A DNA stretch of 64,000 nucleotides from contig CP150547.1 in the NCBI GenBank assembly GCA_049487715.1, positions 372,001-436,000 on the forward strand. The letters run 5' to 3'. Below, in pieces: positions 38,176 through 48,100 of this stretch; the first letter of the stretch is position 1; each line of letters opens with the position of its first letter. The notes beneath the pieces are model-generated. The model saw only the letters and a list, made by a program, of their open reading frames with translations. It ran no database searches and was not told where the DNA came from. The translations under genes were made by a program, and so were the position numbers. This DNA comes from Pycnococcus provasolii. Its lineage: Eukaryota; Chlorophyta; Pseudoscourfieldiophyceae; Pseudoscourfieldiales.

Positions 38176-38637
38176 TTGTTATATATATATAAGTACTACA
38201 TATATATGGATGAAAATCATGAATGGTTGTTGTACATTTTTTCTGTTTGTACAGTGTAACTAAACGTAATCGAATTCGTCACTTATTTATGACTCCTCTA
38301 TCCCCATATGGCATCATCCTGGATAACCAAACCCCTATCCGGTTCCCCTGTGTAACCCTAACCCTAACCCTAATCCCCTCCTTCTTCTGGCTTTTGCGCA
38401 TTGTTCTGGTTCGGCCCAGAGTTCGGCCCCGGAAGTGTGGTGGTCAACGACGCCGGCGGAACAGTACTGTACCGGGCAGGTCAACGCCGCTTTGCTTCCC
38501 CTTCCCCTTCCCCTTCCCCTTTCCCTTTCCCGGCCCTTGCGAGTTCGGTTGACTTTGTTTCCTAACAACCTCCTCCCCTCGGTGACCAGTGCCGTGTCAC
38601 TCAACCTCAGCTCGAGCGACCTGAACCAGCGCTCGCC
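38176..38637. other. Intergenic between MFS and LRR-CNBD genes
   Basis: An AT-rich near-palindrome (TTATATATATATAAGTACTACATATATAT-like) follows the MFS stop at about 38181-38207 and may serve in 3' end formation. A telobox run lies at 38353-38374 and a (CTTCCC)n tract at about 38498-38530. No gene. Confidence 0.55.
38353..38374. promoter_or_regulatory. Telobox-like CCCTAA run
   Basis: Three consecutive TAACCC units, about 265 bp upstream of the ATG at 38638. Confidence 0.5.
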
Positions 38638-41600
38638 ATGGCCACAAGCGCAGATGGAACATTGCCCGCGTACATGGCCAACACCAAAGGCGCAGAGATG
38701 TTTGCTCCAGAAACGGGCGCTGGAAGGCAAGTCCCTGGCGGCGAGGAGGACGGTGGACCACAAGCAGCAGCAGGTGAGGAGGCGACGTTGGCGGCGGACG
38801 CGGAGGTGGCCTCCGTACTCGCTGGCGATGGGGACGACGGCGACGGCGCTACGACTGGCAAGCGGGGCGCCGCGCTCTTCAACTCGAAGATTATCGAGCT
38901 GACGAGCCATTGGGGCGCAAGTTACGATGATGATGCTAACGACGACAGCGCGGTGGGCTTCGTCAACTTCTCAACGGGCGACCGCGAGCACAGGAAGAAG
39001 GCGCTTGCCATGGTCAAAAACGCGCTGGAGTCAGACGCGTCGAGGGCGGTGACACCTCAAGTATCTGACCGAGACCTCGAGGACACGCTGGGACAAAGGG
39101 CCTACTCACAAGTGCAAGTTGGGATGAGCGAGCGCACACAGGATTGCTGTACGCGCCTCGTCAAGCTTCAGATGAGAAGACAGATGATTGGAGACGCGAA
39201 ACGAAGGTAAGTATTTCAGGACGCTTTTCTCAAGTGCACGGACGAGATGGTAAATTCATCTCGTAAGAGGGTGACGCAAACTAACATCTTTTTTCGCACA
39301 CCCCTCCACTACTCTTCTTTGTCAACTTGTATTTTTCATCTCAGGGAAACGATGCTGAACAACATGGACGTGCCTAAAAATAAACGAGAGCGTGCGGTTA
39401 AAATCTTTACAGGCATGGACACCGAGATTGGTTTGGTTGACACGTCGGCATTGGATGATGATGGCGACGGCGTTGATGACTTTGAGCTACCGCAAGTCTT
39501 CAACCCACACCCAGCGACGCAGCTGCGCCCAATCACGGCCCCGAAGGGATTTGTAGGACGCGCGGCGACTTCGCTTGAGGCGGCCATGGAGGTAACACGC
39601 CCCTCAAATTTAAGCGCACGTGGCGACCTTCTCTCACAGCGTTTTGAAGATCGGCGCACCCTGCTGCAGCTAAAGATGCTCGAGAGGCGCACCGCCGAAT
39701 CGTCTCTTGAGTTGGGCAATGCAGGTGTGACCCTGCGTCACGTAAGAATGCTGTCTCTCTGCCTAGGAAATAATCCGCAAATCTCAACCCTCAATCTCGT
39801 CGACAATGGCTTGGAAGATGAAATAGCTGAGCCACTCGTCGATGCACTCTTGAAGGTGGGCGGCATTACTCACCTTGATCTCACCGAAAATAACTTCACG
39901 CACCTTGGTTTGCAGCAACTCGTGCGCCTCTTAAAGGTGGAGGAAGTTGGTAGCTATCGAACGATCGAGGAAGTGCGGCGGTACCAGCCCGATGGTAGCA
40001 GGTCGGCTGCCCTCTTCTTCCTCGGGCTGCAGGACAATGAGCTAAATGACGAGGGTGCCAAAGTGCTTGCGTCAGCGGTTGAGGAGAACTTTCAGCTGCA
40101 CACGTTGAACATATCCGAGTGTCAGATCAACGAGGAGGGCGCCGTGTCTCTTGGTTGGATGTTGCACGAAAACCAGAGTCTTCAAACCATTAACTTTGCA
40201 TGGAACAATTTGGGAAGTGAACGTGCGGCGAAGGCTATCGCAGATGGGCTCCGTTACAATACGACCCTCACAAGCGTTAACCTTAGCCACACTGGGTTGC
40301 GCGACAACGCGGGACAATTCATCGCCGACATCCTCGAGGAAAATGATGTTATTTTGCATCTGAACCTTGGGGGAAATGCGCTAGGTGAGGTGGCTTGCTC
40401 GGTGATGGCGGCCGCTCTGTCGAAAAATAGCACGCTGCAGACTCTGGACATGAGTGCAAACCCGCTCGGCATGACTGGCGCCACAATCCTGCTTCAAGCT
40501 TTCTCGAAGAGTGTCTCACTCACGAACGTGAATCTCGAAAAATGCTCGTTCATGACGAACGAGAATAGTACCGTGGTTCACTTCGACCCAGACAATCCAA
40601 AGGGTGACTACAGGCTTGACCTTTCAATTCCACTGCACTACGAGGTTGCCGAATCTTTGGTCGAGCTGTGGCAAGAGCATGGGCCCAAATGCTGGCGTAA
40701 GGCGTGGTTCGATGGCAAGATATTCGAGTTGCAGCAGGATATGCACTGGCCTCAGCGCATGCCGGAGAAGGGCATTCTTAAGGTACAATGCCGCCCACCA
40801 ACAAAAAATGCGTTAGAAATGAGACCTCTGTCTGATCTAGAATTCGAGAATGTCTTCCTCGAAATGGACTTTCGCTTTGCAACAGACCAGTGGAAAGTTT
40901 CTTATGTCCAGCTGCTGTCTCAGACGTGCTACTTCACGTCGGAACAAGCGGCTGAGGTCATAAAAATATTCCAATGGCCTCAAGATAAGGTGGACGCGAC
41001 TTCGCTAATGTTTTCGCGCATCGTCGACCCTGACAATATTCATGTCTTGGAGAATGCATGCACCCCTCGAGAGTGGAATGCAGTACTTAACACGCTTGGT
41101 GTTCTGTCTCGCTTTCACGTTTCGAACCTTACGAACTTCTACACTCTAAATCTTTCTCGCGCGGTGGATCGATCCATTGCTCGGCGGTTGCAGCTGGCGT
41201 ATTCAAACGAGGTGCTCGATGGTGTATCCAAAGGCCCGAAGTATTTCGAGTCATGCTGGCGAAATGTCACGCTTGATAATATACTGCTGAAGCCGAGCGT
41301 CAAGGATGGTGAATTCATGCGCGTACCCATACCCCACGATGGATGGATTCATATAGACTACGTTTCGTATCGATTTCCGCCAAAAGATAGTGCACACCTT
41401 GACGATGACTTGTTCACTGACTTTTTGTCCATCATGAGCGACAAGACGATCGCCAATGACAAGCTCGCCGAGTGGTATCACCTGTGCGACGAGTGGATTC
41501 GCGATGGCGGCGAAACACTGCAAAAGAAGCTAAGGCGTCGTGCACTTCGCGGAAAAGGCCCTTTGGACGATAGGCTCGTGGTGAACAAGTCAACTGGTGA

Positions 41601-43236
41601 AGCGAGCAAAACTGTCAATGCATCGATGTACGCGTACATGAAGCAGGACGATAATGGGGAAGAATCTAAAGAAGTCGGCTCGACCAAGATTGCGCACGGT
41701 GAGGTTGACTACGACGAGGATGAGCGCCAAAAACGTCTGGCAGATCAAAGAGAGCTTACAAAGGAGCCAGCAGCCGCTGCTAGTGTCACTAGCGGTGGAA
41801 ATACGGCGGCCACGGATCAGGCATCGGTCGCCTCGAAAACGTCAGAATCCGAGGTAAAAGTTGAGAACCGTCCTGTGCAGAATCCGCTTGAAATTCATGA
41901 GGTGGCGAGAGATCTTCTTAGAGCCATTGAGCAATTCTGCGGGCATGAGCTCAACGTCAATGACATCCACTCGTGGTCAAAGATCACCATCCGCTCCATG
42001 TCCGCAGGAGGATTCCTCTCTGTGCAGGATACGGCTGCAGACGAGGCGTATTTTATCATTTCAGGGCACTGCGAGATATTGAAAGACTATAATATTGAGT
42101 ATCACACCGGCGGTACTCGCCTCTCTGAGGTTCAGGAGGGCGATTTCGTAGGAGAGCTTGCGCTGTTCTCTGGAAAGCCGAAGCGTCTGTCAACTGCGCA
42201 TTGTCTAACAGACCTGCTTTGCTACGTGCTTCCAAAGGACTTTTTGAATGAGCTGCTGATGCGAAATCCCGGCGCTGCAAAGAAGATCCAACAAAAGGCC
42301 AACAAGAAGATTGCAGGCGATACGCTCGAGGTGGCCTTAAGCGTGGAGCAAACAAAGCGCGCGGACGAAACATTAAGCGCGATCCGCCTGCTAACCATCA
42401 AGTCGTACGTGAACTGTGATCAAGTAGAACATCTGATGAGATTGAAATGTTTCATTCGGCCGAGCCAGCGTGTGACGGTGCTTCAAGCATGCTTCTCGCG
42501 TATTGTGGATCGGGAGCACATCTCGGACATCATGCGCAACATGCTTGGACCTTCGGGACAGATGCTCGCAGGTGAAAAGCTTGGCTGGATGAATCTGTAC
42601 GATCCATCGAAACCAGGCCAGCTGACATACCGCTTAAGGCTAGATCGCGATGACGAATATCGAGTCGCATTTAAACTTATCACGCGTGCCGTACGGGGTG
42701 GTGGCAATTCAAATATCGAACGTGTCAAGGTGAATGGAAGGTTCGTTCGCCACCCTGAAGATGACAATCTGTGGAGGTACCTGCGTGGAGAGCTCGATAA
42801 AAAGCGCAAAAGGTACACCAACGTTCTCGAGTTTTACTTTGCCTCCCCGAGCGAGGATCAGGACCTGACTGCCGCTGCCATTGCAGTGCAGAAGCAGTGG
42901 CGCATATTCTCATCAAACAAGACTAAGTTTAAGACAAAAATGGCGGCGATCAAGCTGCAAATTTTCTGCGCTGCCACGCTAGCCAAAAGAGGTGAGGCCA
43001 AAACGTTGGTGCGCGACAGATGGAATAGAGCCAGAATCAATCTGCAGGTTAAGATGGGGTTGATGTCGCTCCTAAATTTCCTCAGGCAGAGCTACACTCA
43101 CAGATCCGCGTTCCGTGACGTGTATGAAAAGTACTGGAACAGGGAACGTCTGAAGGAGGGGATACCGGACGATTCAAACTACCGAGACGAAGATAAGGCG
43201 CGACGCATCGACGGCGCTTTGGAAGGTAACATATGA
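38638..43236 (+). CDS. Giant leucine-rich-repeat protein with cyclic-nucleotide-binding domain and IQ motif (2 exons)
   Basis: Exon 1 is 38638-39206 and exon 2 is 39345-43236. The 138-nt intron has a GTAAGT donor and a pyrimidine-rich CATCTCAG acceptor, and joins AG|G to give 1486 residues. After an acidic N-terminus, RNI-type leucine-rich repeats cover about residues 320-595 (ISTLNLVDNGLEDEIAEPL, LHTLNISECQINEEGAVSLG). Two related helical segments then occur (about 720-790 and 1195-1260), each with 'Y....FIT..Q......F......' and FSRIVD, like DUF4476-type repeats. Between them is a cyclic-nucleotide-binding domain (about 1065-1175) with the phosphate-binding cassette GELALFSGKPKRLSTA; the Arg of the cassette is kept. 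A C-terminal IQ-like motif (AIAVQKQWRIF) may bind calmodulin. There are no membrane spans. Probably a cytosolic or ciliary cAMP/cGMP-responsive scaffold (inference). Confidence 0.85.
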
Positions 43237-43273
43237 CGAACGCAAACTCATTAACGTAAATATAATATTTTTC

Positions 43274-44137
43274 CTATAGGCTGGGCACCTTGATCAAGCC
43301 CTTCTTGACTTGATCGTTGAGGTCGTCGAGCTGAGCGGGCGTATCCACGCCGTGCACCGCCTCGTTCACGATGCCAACCTTGATGCGGTGTCCAGCCTCG
43401 ATCACTTTGTTTTGCTCGAGGTCCTCAGCCTTCTGCAGCAGCGACTCTGGCATGGTAATGTACGTCGGAAGAAAGTCCGCGCGATAGCTGTAGATGCCAA
43501 GCTTGCGCCAGTACTTGCAGTTGGGGTCGTAGGTTCCCTTCTTGTTGTGAGGGATGACGGCGCGAGAGAAGTACAGAGCGAAACCGTTCACGTCAAGAAC
43601 CACCTTGACGTTGTTCACTCCCACAACGTCCGCCTCGTCGATATGCGGTCGCGCGAGCGTTCCCATCACCGCATCGCTTTGCAGCACGACACGTGCCACC
43701 TCATCCACGTGGCTTCCCTCGATGAAAGGCTCGTCTCCCTGTATGTTGACGACCACGTCATACCGTTCGCCTTTGCTCTGCAGTTGCGTGAGCACGGCAT
43801 GGCACCGTTCCGTGCCATTTTCGAGGTTCACGTCCGTCATCACCACCTCTCCGCCAAACTCCTCCACCACCTTCTGTATGCGCTCGTCGTCCGTGGCGAC
43901 GACAAGCTTTGTCAGCACCGCGGAAGTCTTGGCGTTGTGGTAGGTGTGCCAGATCATCGGCTTGCCCGCGAGATCAGCAAGCGGCTTACCAGGGAAGCGC
44001 GTCGACCCATAGCGAGCGGGAATCACGCCGAGGACTCCTGAGACTGGTGCAGGAGTTGCGGCCGCTTCTGTCACAGGCGCTGGTGATGGGGACACGGAAG
44101 GTGCTGCTGACGACGGCACGGAAGCGCCGCAGCCCAT
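43274..44137 (-). CDS. kdsB: CMP-Kdo synthetase (3-deoxy-manno-octulosonate cytidylyltransferase)
   Basis: 287 residues from ATG at 44137. It activates Kdo with CTP to CMP-Kdo, the donor for Kdo transfer (bacterial LPS; RG-II pectin or, in prasinophytes, scale/theca polysaccharides). Hallmarks: VIPARYGSTRFPGKPL for CTP binding, GTERCHAVL, VVVNIQGDEPFIEG, then YFSRAVIPH and RKLGIYSYRADFL. The length beyond a ~36-residue leader matches bacterial KdsB. The leader begins MGCGAS, an N-myristoylation consensus with a neighbouring Cys for palmitoylation, where plant enzymes have a hydrophobic anchor. CTTAAG lies 15 nt upstream of the ATG. It is head-to-head with the VOC gene (274 bp between ATGs) and convergent with the LRR gene, 37 bp stop to stop. 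Confidence 0.93.
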   Translation of the reverse strand: MGCGASVPSSAAPSVSPSPAPVTEAAATPAPVSGVLGVIPARYGSTRFPGKPLADLAGKPMIWHTYHNAKTSAVLTKLVVATDDERIQKVVEEFGGEVVMTDVNLENGTERCHAVLTQLQSKGERYDVVVNIQGDEPFIEGSHVDEVARVVLQSDAVMGTLARPHIDEADVVGVNNVKVVLDVNGFALYFSRAVIPHNKKGTYDPNCKYWRKLGIYSYRADFLPTYITMPESLLQKAEDLEQNKVIEAGHRIKVGIVNEAVHGVDTPAQLDDLNDQVKKGLIKVPSL

Positions 44138-44411
44138 TCTTTGTGAGTGTTTCTTAAGACGACACGCACGTTCACACGGAGAGACGACGCAAAGATCGCC
44201 CGAAGGTGGACCGCTTTGACTAAATTTATGCCTGTTGGCTCCGGGCAGCGGGCATTCAATTATCTGCGGCCCCTGCCCGCCTCCAACGAGGTGCCGGAAC
44301 GTGCAATTTAGAAGCTTTTTGGCTTTTGTCGGGTTTCCCCGACACCTCACCAATTTTTGTGCCACGCAACTCCGTCCCTCGCAACCGTCCCACGACAGCC
44401 GCATTGCTTGC

Positions 44412-45095
44412 ATGTCCGCTAAGGCGATTAAACTATTCGGAATAAAGCTAGCAGACCCGCCGTCTGCGTGGGAGTCCGCGGGATTTCACGTACAACCGAA
44501 CAACGTCATTGCGTTCGAGAACTCGTGCGCTGTCACCCTAACGACGCACCAAACTTCAACATTCACACCTCAAATTACTATTAACGCGCACATCAACGCG
44601 TCTTGCTTTCGCTACCAGGACGAGGACGACAGCCTGCCAGAATACACACAGCAGCACCAGCACCCGAACTCTGTCACGCGCATTGACCACGTCGTCGTCA
44701 CCACAAATAGCCACATTGACGACGCGCTTGCTATCCTCGCAGAAGCCAATTTGCAGCATCGGAAACTCCTGCACAGGAACGGATACGTGCTAGCGCTCTT
44801 CAAACTTTCTAACGCCATATTGGAGCTCGTTGCGTCCGAAACTTCTCCTACAACACAAATAGGGCTGCCGGAGCTTCGCCTGTGGGGTGTCACGTTTGCC
44901 TGCGATCGAATCGGACGAGTTCGAGAGGTCGTCTCACCTGATTACATTTCACCTACACGTCGCGCTGTGCAGCGAAACCACGAGATCGCCACTCTGCGCC
45001 ACAAGAAATTTCGACTTGGCATCCAGGTGGCTGTTCTAGCACGCCAGGCAAACGACGACGACGACGACGATCGTAGTCGCCAGTCAAGGCTATAG
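44412..45095 (+). CDS. VOC-superfamily (glyoxalase-like) protein
   Basis: 227 residues from ATG at 44412. The first ~100 residues include a strand-rich segment (GFHVQPNNVIAFENSCAVTL), and RIDHVVVTTNSHIDDALAIL starts a second beta-alpha-beta module, the pattern of glyoxalase/bleomycin-resistance folds. NAILELVASETS later supplies the Glu often used as a metal ligand. Metal ligands of a canonical glyoxalase I are not all evident, so the activity is not assigned. The C-terminus has an Asp run, then basic residues. The stop is only 29 bp before the next ATG on the same strand, and the gene shares a 274-bp divergent promoter with kdsB. Confidence 0.75.
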   Translation: MSAKAIKLFGIKLADPPSAWESAGFHVQPNNVIAFENSCAVTLTTHQTSTFTPQITINAHINASCFRYQDEDDSLPEYTQQHQHPNSVTRIDHVVVTTNSHIDDALAILAEANLQHRKLLHRNGYVLALFKLSNAILELVASETSPTTQIGLPELRLWGVTFACDRIGRVREVVSPDYISPTRRAVQRNHEIATLRHKKFRLGIQVAVLARQANDDDDDDRSRQSRL

Positions 45096-45124
45096 CTGAC
45101 AAGCTACAACATCAAACGGAAATC

Positions 45125-48100
45125 ATGCCGCCGCCGTCGTCAAAAGCTGCAGCCGTTCAACGCCGACTTGCGCATCTCTCGCAAACACTAAATAGTGACC
45201 AGACTGACTCTCTTGCGCGCATTCCAGTTCTTGGCAGAACGTGCGTAGAGTTGTCACCCTCGTACGCAGTTGAGTGGCTTGAGCAGAAGCATCGCATGGG
45301 ACAGGATGCTTGCTTGATCGGACCTCCAGGACCTCTCCGACGCTGGACATGCCTAACGTTTTGCGCCCGTTATCAAAAACCATGCCATTATGTTTCACTT
45401 ACCAGGGACACGACCGAGTCTGATCTCAAACAAAGACGGGAGCTTACAGATTCGACTGTCACCTTCGTGGACCAGCCAACAGTACTTTGCGCTCTGAATG
45501 GCCATGTGTTGATACTCGAAGGGCTTGAGCATGCAGAGCGAAACGTTCTCCCGATCCTTAACAACTTGCTCGAAAATCGGGAAATGCGACTTGCCGATGG
45601 CCGCTTCCTCGTCGCTCCGAAGCGTTTCGATGCCATCGATGCGCAGTCTGCGCGCTCGCACGGCTTACTGCGATGCCACGAGGATTTCCGAGTGATTGTT
45701 CTGGGTCTCCCAGTCCCACCCTTCCGAGGATCGCCGTTAGATCCTCCACTGCGTTCAAGATTTCAGGCGTGCGTCATCTTGCCGCCACCTCCGCGCCTTC
45801 TTGCGCGGGCAATTGACGCCGCAGACAAGCGGAATCAGACAATGAGCATCTCGCCGGCGGCGCAGGTGCTTCGCGAGCGGCTTCTCGCATTCTATGCGGC
45901 ACTGCAGGCAACCACCACCATGGCGATAGCGCCAAGCACAGCGCTCGACTCCCTCCATGCAGCCGCGGCGGTACCCTTTGCTTCACCTCGTGCTCTCGCG
46001 TGGCGAATTCTTCCTTGGGATCTCATCGCAAGAAACAAAGCTGGGATTCAGATGAAAGAGGCGGACGCCATGGCCACCGCGCTTGCCACAGTCGACGGCG
46101 AGACGTGCGAACAGGCGCCAAGCTGGCTTCTTCCACCCGGAGTTGGCATTGAAGCTGAGTTGAATCGTGTCGAGATGCACAATTCCGAGGATGGTGTCAA
46201 AAGCGCGTTCCTGCGATGCACGCTTGTCACCTCCACGACGTCACCCGAAGCGAGTGCTGTCATTGATCTACCCGCTGGTGACGGGATTCACGACGTTGAT
46301 GAAAAGTTGCTCTCGTCGAACATCGTCACGGCGCTCACGCTACCTCAGCGCCGCGTGCTTGCTTCCATGCTCCTCTCGCTCTCGCGCAGTCGACACACGT
46401 GTGTCATCGCACCGCGCGGAGAGGGTAAAAGCGAGTGCGTTCGAGAACTTGCTCGTGTGATCTGCCACAACAAAGTTGATTATATATTTCTATATGCCGA
46501 TATGGCTGCTCGTGATCTATTTCAGAGACGTACCGCGACCGGCGGACCGCGAGCCTTCACGCCAACCCCGCTTGTTAGCGCCATGAGATATGGAAATCTT
46601 TGTGTGCTCGATGGCCTGCATCGCCTCCATCCATCGTGTCACACGGCATTGCTTCGCCTGCTCGCTGACCGCGAGGTGGAGCTGCCAGATGGATCGAGAT
46701 TTATTGACGAGGGGCGGCATGCCGTACTAGCCCGCCGATTAGGTCTTACTGTCGACGAGCTCATGGAAAGACAACGCGTGTTTCCTATCGGAAAGGCATT
46801 TGCCGTGGTGGCGCTCGCACAGCCGATGCCAGACGGCACGACACCATGGCTTGAGGCTGATGTTTTAAGCTGCTTTGATTTCATTCGGCTGCCAGCTTGC
46901 ACCAGTCGCGCATCTGCCCTGAATGACGAAGGCGAGAACGCCACAGCCACGCAGAGATTGCTGGAGGATACTTTGTGTGCGACTCTGGGCGCGGTGAGTG
47001 GCAATGAATCCGTTTTCCGCGAACGTCTATCTCAGATTCTGGCTCCCGTGTGCCGCCTCGCGATTCATATAGCTCGCGAGTGCGAAGTGTCAGACGTCAT
47101 CAGTCGTCCCCCAGTAGCACAATTATCGTTCCGTGCGATCCTTCGCATTGCAAATGTCGCGAAGGAGATGCTTTCGGATGTTGGTCCAAACATGTTGCAA
47201 GATGTGAAATTTGCCGTCGCATCAGCAACCGCCGACTCCGCGCGAGTTCCCCTCCTTCCGGAGAAAGAACGCGCCGAGGCGCAGTCGCTAATGCGAGAGT
47301 GCGGAATATCTGAGAATGTGGACGTGGATTCCATATCTGACCATGACGCCGACGGACCAGCATCATTGCTTGCACGCCTCGTGAGTCGCCGAAGTCAGGA
47401 TACACGATTTAGTGCAAAGCAAACGAATCCGGCGCTTGTGCCATCGACTTTCTTTGTCACGACAAAACAGAATGCGAAGCTCGTCGCCGCGATGATGCGC
47501 GCGTATGACGTCGGTGATCCGATTCTTCTGCTCGGCAATCAGGGAACGGGCAAGAATAAGGCTGCAGACCACATGCTATTTCTTCTGAAGATCGAACGCG
47601 AGTACATGCAGTTGCATCGCGACACCACAGTGAATGAGCTGACGCTTTCGCCGTCTCTCGAGAGCGGTGAGCTTGTCTGGCACGATTCCCCCCTCGTTAA
47701 GGCAATGACCTTTGGAAGATGTTTGATGGTTGACGAGGCGGATAAGGCACCTCCTGAGGTGTTAGTCATACTGAAAGGACTCCTTGCTGACGGCGAAATC
47801 AGTCTCTCTGATGGCAGAAGGTTCTCGATGTCCTCTCAAGATGGTGTACACAGGATTCATCCGCATTTCCGCGTCATCGCGCTAGCGAATAGACCAGGAT
47901 TTCCCTTTCTCGGGAATGATCTTTTTGAGGAGCTCGGAGATGTCTTCCGAACTTTCGTCGTCCACAATCCGGATCTTGAAAGTGAAATAGCGATGCTGAA
48001 AGCGCATGCGCCTCGCGTTCCTGTGGATATGCTGGAGCGTATCGCACGCGCATTCTCTGAGCTGAGGACGCTGAGTGATCGGGGAGAACTTGCATACCCG

